Below, piece by piece: positions 7,362-14,506 of a stretch of 27,689 nucleotides of DNA (positions are counted from its first letter, which is position 1; each line of letters starts with the position of its first letter). A program made the translations under genes and the position numbers. The stretch lies in NCBI GenBank assembly GCA_948735595.1, contig CAPXSA010000019.1, positions 1-27,689 of the forward strand, given 5' to 3'. The notes beneath the pieces are model-generated. The model ran no database searches and had not been told where the DNA came from. It saw only the letters and a list, made by a program, of their open reading frames with translations. This stretch comes from an uncultured Clostridia bacterium (GTDB lineage Bacteria; Bacillota; Clostridia; TANB77; CAG-508).

Positions 7362-7640
7362 TTAGTCTTGTGTATATGGTAATATAGCAATTTGTCTAGC
7401 TCTTTTAACAGCTAAAGTAATATCTCTTTGATGAATTGCACATGCTCCAGTTGCTCTTCTTGGAAGAATTTTTCCTTTATCATTAATGAATTTTCTTAAC
7501 TGGTCAGCATTTTTATAATCTAATTTCAAGTTTTTGTCTGCACATAATGGGCATACTTTCTTTCTCATTTTTCTAAATTTAGGATTATAATCTTCATCAT
7601 TATTCCTGTTATTTCTTCTATTATTTTTCTTGTCTGCCAT
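7362..7640 (-). CDS. rpsR: 30S ribosomal protein S18
   Basis: The 92-aa product has the full S18 signature: KILPRRATGACAIHQRDI and AVKRARQIAILPY near the C-terminus. CPLC (C30, C33) with CAIH (C67, H70) forms a zinc-binding set, so this is the zinc-containing form. A basic, Asn-rich N-terminal tail precedes it. S18 sits with S6 on the platform of the small ribosomal subunit. It is the last gene of rpsF-ssb-rpsR, the usual bacterial order, 47 bases after ssb, and is followed by a terminator. Confidence 0.97.
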   Translation of the reverse strand: MADKKNNRRNNRNNDEDYNPKFRKMRKKVCPLCADKNLKLDYKNADQLRKFINDKGKILPRRATGACAIHQRDITLAVKRARQIAILPYTQD

Positions 7641-7687
7641 TTCTCTTTCCCCCTATTCTATCATAGTCTGGCGACAATTTTACCTTT

Positions 7688-8122
7688 CTAGAAAGGTAAA
7701 TCATCTCCTGAAGAGATCTCAAAGTCTGAATTGCTACTTTCTGCAGTAGTTGGCATTGTTCCAAATGTAGCATCAAAGTTACCATTAGCACCCTCGCCAT
7801 CTCTTCTACTATCTGCAAAATATGCTTCTTCAGCAACGACCTCTGTGATATAACGTTTCTGTCCTTGTTCGTCATCCCAAGTTCTAGTTTGTAGTCTTCC
7901 TACAATAGAAACTTGTTGACCTTTTTTGAAATATTTACTACAAAATTCACCTAGTTTGCTCCATGCAACGATATTGATGAAATCTGCTTGTCTTTCTTCT
8001 CCTTGTCTTACAAATCTACGATTAATTGCTAAACTAAAAGAAGCTACTAATGTATTATTTGTTTGTGTGTATCTTACTTCAGGGTCTCTTGTTAAACGAC
8101 CCATTAAAATTACTTTATTCAT
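7688..8122 (-). CDS. ssb: Single-stranded DNA-binding protein
   Basis: From the chosen ATG the protein is 144 residues: MNKVILMGRLTRDPEVRYTQ, NTLVASFSLAINRRF, FINIVAWSKLGEFCSKYFKKGQ and VGRLQTRTWDD define the OB-fold (about 1-105). A Gly/Ser/Thr-rich linker leads to the acidic tail DDLPF, the docking peptide for replication and repair proteins. An in-frame ATG ten codons upstream (8152) is less likely: the conserved family start is MNKV, and AAGGTAAGG lies at suitable spacing before 8122. SSB coats single strands during replication, repair and recombination. The gene sits between rpsF and rpsR. Confidence 0.96.
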   Translation of the reverse strand: MNKVILMGRLTRDPEVRYTQTNNTLVASFSLAINRRFVRQGEERQADFINIVAWSKLGEFCSKYFKKGQQVSIVGRLQTRTWDDEQGQKRYITEVVAEEAYFADSRRDGEGANGNFDATFGTMPTTAESSNSDFEISSGDDLPF

Positions 8123-8192
8123 ATTTGTATACCTTACCTTTCTATATTTCAAAGGCCCCCGATTATTATTCGGTTGTTTTCTTTTTTGCTAC

Positions 8193-8474
8193 TTATTCTG
8201 CTTTGATAGTAATGAATTTAATTACTTCATCCATGATTCTGTAATTTCTTTCAAGTTCTGCAATTAAGTCTGGATTAGCTTCAAAATTAATCACTACATA
8301 ATATCCTTCTTTGTTTTTCTTAACTTCATAAGCTAACTTTTTCTTTCCAAGATCTTCAATCTTTTCTACTTTACCATCATTATTAATAATATCTGTAAAT
8401 TTTTGAGATAGTTCTTTTACTTTCTCTTCTTCAACAGATGGATTAATAATGACAACACTCTCGTATTTGTTCAT
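8193..8474 (-). CDS. rpsF: 30S ribosomal protein S6
   Basis: The 93-aa product starts MNKYESVVIINPSVEEE and contains EDLGKKKLAYEVKKNKEGYY and ERNYRIMDEVIKFITI, the S6 ferredoxin-like fold. S6 pairs with S18, binding 16S rRNA on the small-subunit platform. It has a strong AAGGAGGTGA ribosome binding site and is the first gene of rpsF-ssb-rpsR. The leader is short, has two hairpins and is preceded by a near-consensus promoter. The length is normal for the family. Confidence 0.97.
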   Translation of the reverse strand: MNKYESVVIINPSVEEEKVKELSQKFTDIINNDGKVEKIEDLGKKKLAYEVKKNKEGYYVVINFEANPDLIAELERNYRIMDEVIKFITIKAE

Positions 8475-8550
8475 TATTTTTCACCTCCTTATGGATTAAT
8501 AACCTACAAATTACTTTGCAAGTAAGAAAGTCTATTTTTAAGACTTTTCT
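8475..8550 (-). promoter_or_regulatory. rpsF leader with two tandem hairpins
   Basis: Just after the promoter the minus strand holds two short perfect hairpins: 7 bp at 8527-8547 (AAAGTCT/AGACTTT) and 6 bp at 8511-8525 (TTACTT/AAGTAA, TGC-type loop). The leader then runs to the ribosome binding site at about 8480. Many bacteria autoregulate this operon through an S6:S18-binding leader RNA. I do not see the conserved motif clearly, so regulation is inferred. Confidence 0.4.
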
Positions 8551-8579
8551 ATTGTAACACGTCTGTAACCAAAATGCAA
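8551..8579 (-). promoter_or_regulatory. Promoter of rpsF-ssb-rpsR
   Basis: On the minus strand TTGCAT (8579-8574), a 17-base spacer and TACAAT (8556-8551) form a strong vegetative promoter, about 77 bases before the rpsF ATG. Confidence 0.8.
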
Positions 8580-8589
8580 GTAAAATACC

Positions 8590-8627
8590 AAAATTCACAG
8601 TATAGGCTATTCTATACTGTGAATTTT
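8590..8627 (-). terminator. Terminator after the ROK kinase gene
   Basis: A perfect 16-bp stem (AAAATTCACAGTATAG and its complement) with a 6-base loop begins one base after the stop codon. The T-tract beyond it is weak (TGGTATTTTA), but the arm itself ends in TTTT. It insulates the gene from the rpsF promoter just downstream. Confidence 0.75.
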
Positions 8628-8628
8628 A

Positions 8629-9525
8629 TTATTTCTCTATAGTGGCTCCGATCATTCCTGCATCATTTCCTAACATTGCTAATTTTAACTTTGGACTACT
8701 GTCTTTGTTAAAAAGCTGTTCTTTCTTGTCAAATTCTTCTACTAGTTTATCATATAAGATATTCTCAAAATAGACAAAGCTACCACCTAAGCAAATTGCT
8801 TCTGGCTCAAAGATATTGGTAATATTACTAAGTCCTATCACTAAATCTTCTATATAGCCATCTATTTTTTCTGCTACCTTTTCTTCGTCTTGTCTTTGTT
8901 TTAATATTTCATATAATTCTTGTGCCTTTGTATTTTCCGGAAGTTCTAATATTTTAATAAGAGCATCTTTCAGTCTTTTCATAGAACAATAGGTTTCAAA
9001 GCACCCTTGCTTTCCACATTTACAAAGTTCTCCTTCTTTTTGAATTGTCATATGACCTAATTCAAAACCTGAGTGCCTTTTAGGAGTTAATAATTTATCT
9101 TCCATAAAGACTGCTCCACCAATTCCTGTTCCTAAGCAAATAAATACACTATCTTCATCATTTTTTATAGCCCCATATGTTTTTTCTGCTAAGGCCGCAC
9201 ATTTCGCATCATTCAATATCTGTACAGGAAGGTTACAAATCTTATGGATAGTCTGCGTAATATCTAATTCTTGAATACCTAAATTTACTAAAGAAGTTAT
9301 CTTTCCTTCTCTTGGTTCTCCCGGGCTTGCTATACCTATTAAGTCTATTTGGTAGGTATCTGTATATTTTTGAATACCCTTTATGATATATTCTTGAATA
9401 AATTGTTCTAATATATCTATTTCTTTTTGATTTAAATCTACTTCTTTTTTCTCTAATAAAGTTCCATTTTCTTTGACAACTCCTATGGCAATATGACTTC
9501 CACCTAAGTCTATCCCTATTCTCAT
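8629..9525 (-). CDS. ROK-family sugar kinase, probably glucokinase
   Basis: The 298-aa product begins MRIGIDLGGSHIAIG, the phosphate-binding DxGG motif. D106 in QILNDAKCAALAE is the expected catalytic base, and GTGIGGA (132-138) is the second nucleotide-binding loop. The ROK zinc site is H158 (ELGHMTI) with C168, C170 and C175 in CKCGKQGCFE. ROK kinases phosphorylate glucose, N-acetylmannosamine or related sugars with ATP. There is no N-terminal helix-turn-helix, so it is an enzyme, not a ROK repressor. Substrate cannot be fixed from sequence; glucokinase is the commonest case. It is monocistronic, with a GGTGGAG ribosome binding site and a terminator at the stop. Confidence 0.85.
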   Translation of the reverse strand: MRIGIDLGGSHIAIGVVKENGTLLEKKEVDLNQKEIDILEQFIQEYIIKGIQKYTDTYQIDLIGIASPGEPREGKITSLVNLGIQELDITQTIHKICNLPVQILNDAKCAALAEKTYGAIKNDEDSVFICLGTGIGGAVFMEDKLLTPKRHSGFELGHMTIQKEGELCKCGKQGCFETYCSMKRLKDALIKILELPENTKAQELYEILKQRQDEEKVAEKIDGYIEDLVIGLSNITNIFEPEAICLGGSFVYFENILYDKLVEEFDKKEQLFNKDSSPKLKLAMLGNDAGMIGATIEK

Positions 9526-9592
9526 ATTTCTTTCTCCACCTTTTTTGTTTTATCTTACACCTTTTTTCAATTTATTTCTACATTTTTTTAAT

Positions 9593-9617
9593 TTTTTACG
9601 TAAAAACATTTATATCA
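9593..9617 (-). promoter_or_regulatory. Possible promoter/operator of the ROK kinase gene
   Basis: On the minus strand TGATATAAA (9617-9609) resembles an extended -10. It is followed at once by the perfect 14-bp palindrome TTTTTACGTAAAAA (9606-9593), placed where a repressor would block transcription. No clear -35 is present. Confidence 0.35.
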
Positions 9618-9639
9618 TAGCTTCATGAGTATAATAGAA

Positions 9640-9678
9640 AAGTAATCCATTCAATCTATTTGAAATCATGGATTACTT
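9640..9678 (-). terminator. Hairpin downstream of the pilin-like adhesin gene
   Basis: An 11-bp perfect stem (AAGTAATCCAT/ATGGATTACTT) encloses a 17-base interior with a second helix (TTCAA/TTGAA). On the minus strand it is followed by TTCTATTATA, on the plus strand by GCTTTATTTTT. It probably terminates the adhesin transcript. Confidence 0.5.
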
Positions 9679-9831
9679 GCTTTATTTTTCTGTTTTTATG
9701 TCAATATATCTATTTTCTTTACTCTGTCTCAACTCCGTCTTTTTAGTCATTTTTGTCTCATTATCTCTTTCAAACAACTCTCTAATACTGTTTTGTAGCT
9801 CTGATTAGGCTCATTTATCGAGCATTCGACT
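9679..9831. other. Gene-free stretch between the adhesin end and its terminator
   Basis: No convincing gene. On the minus strand a short hairpin (GCTC/GAGC) follows just after the displaced adhesin stop (about 9809-9823), where DGR targets often carry a structured element. A 30-codon open stretch contains NEPNQSYKTVLESCLKEI and could be the remains of another gene, but it lacks a start and a ribosome binding site. Confidence 0.3.
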
Positions 9832-9960
9832 TTACATAATTAGCAGTGAGCGAGAGCCATAGTAATCACGACGAAAGGTCGGATTGCCTCCAATACGGCG
9901 AGAAGCTGGATAGTCAGATGGTGATATCCCTCTACTACCTCCGACGAAATTCACGTTCTA
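9832..9960 (-). other. Out-of-frame C-terminal tail: DGR-like variable region
   Basis: Read in the frame +1 to the main gene, the minus strand gives VNFVGGSRG, then DYPASRRIGGNPTFRRDYYG, then SRSLLIM and a stop at 9834-9832. This is how formylglycine-generating-enzyme-like lectin domains end: 'GGs ... PAs-R ... yGsR-x-l'. Most codons between PAS and GSR end in T or C, and the DNA is much more G+C-rich than the rest of the gene. Both fit a segment rewritten from a DGR template. The main frame stops at 9935 because of one extra base between about 9940 and 9965. Confidence 0.6.
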
Positions 9961-11749
9961 ACGATCTGTTGTTCTCAATCGTCCAATCATATGCATTTCC
10001 TCCCATATCATAGATGTTATTTACCATATAATAATTATTAGAACCTGTTGGAATTAGTTTATTCCCATTTGTTCCTTGATAATTTCCTTTTTCTGTACTA
10101 TCTGTTGGAAATTTCGCAACTTCTGCATTTTTCGATTTTTGGAACCATCTCATTGTTGCATCCCATTGGCATCCCCATATCATACTGCTAGTTGCTTGTG
10201 TTCCATTAGCTATTGTTTTACATTTTTGATATTGCACATACCAAGTTTTATTTCCTATATCACTATTATTTCTCTTAGATACTACTTGTGCTTTACTTAA
10301 ATCTCCTGTCTCATATCTTCCAATATAAAATCCTTTGTTTGTCTCTACACTAGTTTTCATTTGATTAAATTCATTTTGTAATTGTGTTTTAAACTCAGCT
10401 CCTGTCATTGTGCTACTAATTGCTGATGTGAAATAACTTTCGTCACTAGTAGCATCTTTTCCATCATAGTCTGTTGCAATATCAGGCTCTCTATAACCGT
10501 TTGTGGAATAAGCTTTCCTTATTGAGTTGTTTCCGACAAAGTCATATAATACTCCTACATTTTGTCCATTTACTACTTCAAACATTTCATTTGGATTATC
10601 TACTGGTACCCATACAAATTGATTTCCTTTATTATCTTGGATAACAAATCCATTCTCTATTTTGCTTACATTGTCACTGGTTCCTACTGCATATCCTCCT
10701 GGAACTTTAATTGTCTTATTTGCTCCTGTATAACTATTATCTGTATAGTCTCTTGTGTTATTATCTACTGCTCCAAATATCTCTACTATTACATCACATT
10801 TAGCTGATAAATTTGTTCCATCTTTTGTGGTTGCAGCAATAATAACATTTCCGCCTTTTTCTCCTGCTTTTACATTTCCATTGTTATCTACTGTTGCTAA
10901 TTCTGGATTACTACTTGTCCACGTTACTTCTTTTTCTGTTACATTTGCTGGTTCTAAGGTCGCTGTTAATTTTAAATTTTCTGTATAGGATAAACCACCT
11001 GTTACTGTTCCATTTGGTTTGTCTAAAGTTATTTTTGTTGCTAATATTGGTTCTATTACTTTTACCTTACATGTCTTTGCATAACTTCCATATGTTACCG
11101 TTATGATTGTTTCTGCTTCTTTTTCTTTTGAAGATACTTTTATCGTATTATTGCTTCCTTCTTTCACTTTTGCTGTCGCAACTGTTTCATCACTACTAGT
11201 TACTGTTAAAGTAGCTGTACTTCCTTCTCCACTATCTTCATTTTTAAAATCTGTCTTAGTTAAATTAGATGGTTCTCTATCTATAGTAATAAATCCTTTA
11301 TTACTATGCATTTGATAATATTTTTCTTGTACTTCTACATAGTATACAAAGGGGTCATCTACACCTTCATAAGTCACCTTAATTTCTGCTGTCTTGTTTT
11401 TCCCTATTATTATACTCTCTTTATCTAAACTGATTCCAGTAATATCTCCTTCTGATACTGGTCTTTGTTCTATTATATATCCTTCATTTCTTAATTGCTC
11501 TATCACCTCACTGGTTTCTACTTTTGTACTTAAATTACTACTTGCAGTTTCCATTAATTTATCTGAATATATCATTTGAGCTCGTTCTTCTATTTTTCCT
11601 AACTCTGTCTGTATTCTAGCATCTGATGCTTGTTTGAATACACTATTATCTCCTACTACATAAATAAGTGTTATTCCTGCTAAAATTAAAAGTACAACTA
11701 TTGTTACTACTAGTGCTACAAGTGTAATACCTTCTTCTTTTTTCTTCAT
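9935..11749 (-). CDS. Pilin-like adhesin: prepilin N-terminus, Ig-like domains, FGE/C-type-lectin-like end (frameshifted)
   Basis: The 604-aa frame begins KKKEEG/ITLVALVVTIVVLL, a class III/type IV prepilin signal cut after G7 and nearly identical to the major pilin at 17976-18446. Residues about 150-235 look like a degenerate Ig-like domain. Residues 237-324 are a BIG2-type domain (SNPELATVDNNGNVKAGEKG). From about 340 there is an FGE-sulfatase/SUMF1-type domain (GNQFVWVPVD, GFYIGRYETGD, MVNNIYDMGGNAYDWTIEN). The frame then runs into EREFRRR and a stop, while the expected ending continues in the next frame to 9832. The intact protein would be about 638 aa. FGE-like C-type lectin folds are classic display scaffolds of DGR target proteins. 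It has its own promoter, right after the pilus operon. I infer a pilus-associated, possibly tip-located adhesin. Confidence 0.8.
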   Translation of the reverse strand: MKKKEEGITLVALVVTIVVLLILAGITLIYVVGDNSVFKQASDARIQTELGKIEERAQMIYSDKLMETASSNLSTKVETSEVIEQLRNEGYIIEQRPVSEGDITGISLDKESIIIGKNKTAEIKVTYEGVDDPFVYYVEVQEKYYQMHSNKGFITIDREPSNLTKTDFKNEDSGEGSTATLTVTSSDETVATAKVKEGSNNTIKVSSKEKEAETIITVTYGSYAKTCKVKVIEPILATKITLDKPNGTVTGGLSYTENLKLTATLEPANVTEKEVTWTSSNPELATVDNNGNVKAGEKGGNVIIAATTKDGTNLSAKCDVIVEIFGAVDNNTRDYTDNSYTGANKTIKVPGGYAVGTSDNVSKIENGFVIQDNKGNQFVWVPVDNPNEMFEVVNGQNVGVLYDFVGNNSIRKAYSTNGYREPDIATDYDGKDATSDESYFTSAISSTMTGAEFKTQLQNEFNQMKTSVETNKGFYIGRYETGDLSKAQVVSKRNNSDIGNKTWYVQYQKCKTIANGTQATSSMIWGCQWDATMRWFQKSKNAEVAKFPTDSTEKGNYQGTNGNKLIPTGSNNYYMVNNIYDMGGNAYDWTIENNRSLEREFRRR

Positions 11750-11830
11750 TTTCTCTATTTCCTCCCTTTTCTTTAGTATTTCTATTTATTCTATTTTTAT
11801 ACATTTTAATGATTTAGTTTTATATTTCGT

Positions 11831-11860
11831 AGTATAACATTTTGTTTTAGAATATGTCAA
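11831..11860 (-). promoter_or_regulatory. Promoter of the pilin-like adhesin gene
   Basis: On the minus strand a perfect TTGACA (11860-11855), an 18-base spacer and TATACT (11836-11831) give a strong promoter, with a leader of about 75 bases to the ATG at 11749. The gene can thus be expressed apart from the pilus operon. Confidence 0.8.
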
Positions 11861-11920
11861 TATGTGTCATGTCGTTTTTTGTCTTTTTAATCATATTATC
11901 TTAGAAATATAAATAAAATA

Positions 11921-11952
11921 AAAAATTAGCAGTTTCTATTCTGCTAATTTTT
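11921..11952 (-). terminator. Terminator of the type IV pilus operon
   Basis: A 12-bp perfect stem (AAAAATTAGCAG/CTGCTAATTTTT) with an 8-base loop sits 8 bases after the pilC stop. It works in either direction: T-rich on the plus side, TATTTTATTT on the minus side. Confidence 0.85.
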
Positions 11953-11959
11953 TTTCTTA

Positions 11960-13321
11960 TTAAATAACTCCTTGTTGTTGATATGCGTCAATCAACCAGT
12001 TACCCATATACAATTGGATACATGGTACAAGTACTACAACTACTAAGAAGATTAATAGAATTCCAACAAATGCGTATGAAATTTCTGGTAATACCTTCAT
12101 TAGTTTGTTTAAGCTTTCGTTGATGTCTTGATCCATATAGTCTAATAATTTTTCCATCATTTCAGGTAAGTCAGTCTGCATACCTATTTTTAGCATTTCA
12201 ATTTCCATTGACTTACATAGTCCTGAATTTTCAAAAGGTTCTATCCATGATGCACCTATTAAAATGTTATTAATGGATGTTTCAACAATGGATAGCATTA
12301 CATAATTTTTAACAACTGATTTACTAACTTCTAGAGAATCTTGAATTCTCATACCATTTTGTAAATTTAAAAGCATTGCTCTCATTAATCTTGAAAAATC
12401 AATTCCAAAAATTAATCTACCAAAGACTGGCGCTTTGTATTTAAAGTAATGCCAGTTGTATTTTCCTTTTGGAGTATTAACATAACTTACAATCGATAAA
12501 ACTATAATTGTAATAATTCCTACTGGTACATACCAATATGCTTTGAGCCAGTCAATAAAGAGCATAAACTTCTGCGTAATCTCTGGTAATTTTACACTTG
12601 AACCCATAGACTCAAATACGTCTTGAATTGCTGGTAATACGAAGATAGTTCCTACAATTAATAAGACAAAAATAGCCACAAATTGCGTGATATTTGGTAC
12701 TAATATACTCTTAATCTTCTTATTTCTTGTGGTAGTTTCGTCTAAGTATCTTACTGCTTGTGATAAAGATTTTGTAAGAGATCCAGAAAGTTCCCCTACT
12801 TTAATCATGTTAATATAGATATATGGGAAAATGTTGGAATAGTATTCCATTGTGGTATACATATATTCTCCCGCCTCTACACCTGCTAAGATATCTTCTA
12901 GAACGCCTCTAAAAGATAAGTTATCTGTACTGTTAATAATAGTACCTAAAGCATGAATATTGTTAAAACCTGCTTTTTTTAGTAAATAGAAGTTTTGTGT
13001 AAATATAATAATGTCTCGCATTCTGATTTTCTGTCCTGCGGATAGTGCAATACTTACTTTTTCTCTAGCACTTAATTTTGCTGAAGTTCTACCTTGCAAA
13101 ATATTAGCTGAATTAGCAGTTTTCATAACATCATCTATATCGATAACATTTCTTTTATTCATACGTCCATTTCTACTTTTCAAACCTACTTGTACAACTT
13201 CAATTGGTAATAAATCATTGTGTTTTAATTTTTTAACTAAGTTATTCTTGCTAGATTCTTCTACCCTGTTTTTTACAATTTGGCCTTGTTTTGTCACTGC
13301 TTTATATACGTACTCTGGCAA
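11960..13321 (-). CDS. pilC: Type IV pilus inner-membrane platform protein PilC
   Basis: The 453-aa product starts MPEYVYKAVTKQGQIVKNRV, the usual PilC/GspF opening, and carries two T2SF repeats. The first is about residues 100-225 (FTQNFYLLKKAGFNNIHAL, then MIKVGELSGSLTKSL); the second about 300-425 (DFSRLMRAMLLNLQNGMRIQDSL). Membrane helices follow near 210-230, 262-282 and 420-442. PilC is the platform that couples the PilB and PilT motors to pilin insertion and extraction. An extra charged segment (about 45-85) lies after the N-terminus. The start is TTG with GGAGGG five bases upstream, an unusual start for the operon that may limit expression. It is the last gene of the operon. Confidence 0.93.
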   Translation of the reverse strand: MPEYVYKAVTKQGQIVKNRVEESSKNNLVKKLKHNDLLPIEVVQVGLKSRNGRMNKRNVIDIDDVMKTANSANILQGRTSAKLSAREKVSIALSAGQKIRMRDIIIFTQNFYLLKKAGFNNIHALGTIINSTDNLSFRGVLEDILAGVEAGEYMYTTMEYYSNIFPYIYINMIKVGELSGSLTKSLSQAVRYLDETTTRNKKIKSILVPNITQFVAIFVLLIVGTIFVLPAIQDVFESMGSSVKLPEITQKFMLFIDWLKAYWYVPVGIITIIVLSIVSYVNTPKGKYNWHYFKYKAPVFGRLIFGIDFSRLMRAMLLNLQNGMRIQDSLEVSKSVVKNYVMLSIVETSINNILIGASWIEPFENSGLCKSMEIEMLKIGMQTDLPEMMEKLLDYMDQDINESLNKLMKVLPEISYAFVGILLIFLVVVVLVPCIQLYMGNWLIDAYQQQGVI

Positions 13322-13354
13322 CTTTCCCTCCTCCTTCTTCTCTTTTTTTGCTTT

Positions 13355-14491
13355 CTACATGTCAGCTTGTGCATTAGCTGCTGCCTTTTTTTGATTATCT
13401 CTTTTAATCTTTAATTGCATAATCGTTCTGTTTAAAATTTCAATATTCTTTTCTTCGATTTGTGCTTTTGCTTGTTCTAATGTGATTTTATCATTTACAA
13501 ATAATTCTGCTAAAGAGTTAATTAAACCAATACTTCCTTTGTCAGATGCACTTTGAATAGCATCTTCAATTTCAGAAACAGTAATTTTATCTTTACGAAT
13601 AATACCTGCAATGATATTATCTACTACCATAACCTCTGGTACCAAAACTAAAGAATTGTCTCTTCCTTTTAAAAGTCTTTGAGATACAACAAGTTTTAAT
13701 AAAGATGCAATTAAATATTTAATCGTTTGTTGGTCTCTGACATCATAGAAGTTTATCATTCTGTCGATAGTTTCAGCGCAAGATTTGGTATGTAAGGTTC
13801 CAATAACTAAGTGACCTGCTTCTGCTGTTTCAATGGCTGCTTCCATTGTTTCTTTATCACGAATCTCACCGATAATTAAGATATCACAATCCTCTCTTAA
13901 AGAGTTCTTAACACCTTCACTATAATTTGGGCAATCTCTTCCTATACCAACTTCTTTTTGTACAATCACTGATTTTTTAGAAGTATGTTTAAATTCTACT
14001 GGGCTTTCTAATGTTAAAATCTTTTTGTTTTTATTTTCGTTAATTTGGTTAATTAAAGCATTTAACGTTGTTGTTTTACCAGAGTTTGTTTTACCTGTTA
14101 CAAGAATTAAGCCTTGTGGTTGGTCCATCATACGTCTTACAATATCTGGTACTCCTAAATCTTCATATTTAGGTAATTCATTTTTAATTAATCTTAGTAC
14201 TACTGTTGGCATATCATCTGATGTAGAAATATTTACCCTTAGTCTAATACCATTTAATTCGTAAGATGAGTCTAAGTTCTTATTTTGCTTATACACAGTA
14301 TCTTTGTCGACATTTCCTCTTACAAAGTAATCATAGATGTCTGCCATATCATCTTCATTTAGTGGCTCATATTCTTCTATTTCCACTAAATCTCTTCTAA
14401 TTCTTAAAATTGGTTTATTGTTATAAATCAAATGAACATCTGATGCATCTTTTTCTTTTGCAGTAGTGATAATTTTGTCTATATCTATCAT
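13355..14491 (-). CDS. pilT: Type IV pilus retraction ATPase PilT
   Basis: The 378-aa product is a secretion ATPase of the PilT branch. It starts MIDIDKIITTAKEKDASDVHL, the short PilT N-domain. Walker A is VTGKTNSGKTTTLNALI (about 128-144), the Asp box has DILIIGEIRDKETMEAAIETAEAGHLV, and the His box is GTLHTKSCAETIDRMINF. The C-terminal LIASLLKLVVSQRLL replaces the usual retraction-motif segment conservatively. PilT depolymerises the pilus, driving twitching and DNA uptake. It lies between pilB (15 bases away) and pilC (33 bases). It has no zinc Cys pairs, unlike PilB. An Ala/Lys/Gln-rich tail ends the protein. Presence of both motors implies a dynamic pilus. Confidence 0.92.
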   Translation of the reverse strand: MIDIDKIITTAKEKDASDVHLIYNNKPILRIRRDLVEIEEYEPLNEDDMADIYDYFVRGNVDKDTVYKQNKNLDSSYELNGIRLRVNISTSDDMPTVVLRLIKNELPKYEDLGVPDIVRRMMDQPQGLILVTGKTNSGKTTTLNALINQINENKNKKILTLESPVEFKHTSKKSVIVQKEVGIGRDCPNYSEGVKNSLREDCDILIIGEIRDKETMEAAIETAEAGHLVIGTLHTKSCAETIDRMINFYDVRDQQTIKYLIASLLKLVVSQRLLKGRDNSLVLVPEVMVVDNIIAGIIRKDKITVSEIEDAIQSASDKGSIGLINSLAELFVNDKITLEQAKAQIEEKNIEILNRTIMQLKIKRDNQKKAAANAQADM

Positions 14492-14506
14492 AATTTCCTC
14501 CTTTGT

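Noticed and set aside
7621..7875. Minus-strand 84-codon frame inside ssb
   Set aside because: It overlaps ssb and rpsR in another frame; both of those are certain genes.
9679..9831. DGR template repeat or accessory gene after the adhesin
   Set aside because: No near-copy of the variable region and no reverse transcriptase or Avd-like frame is present in the window.
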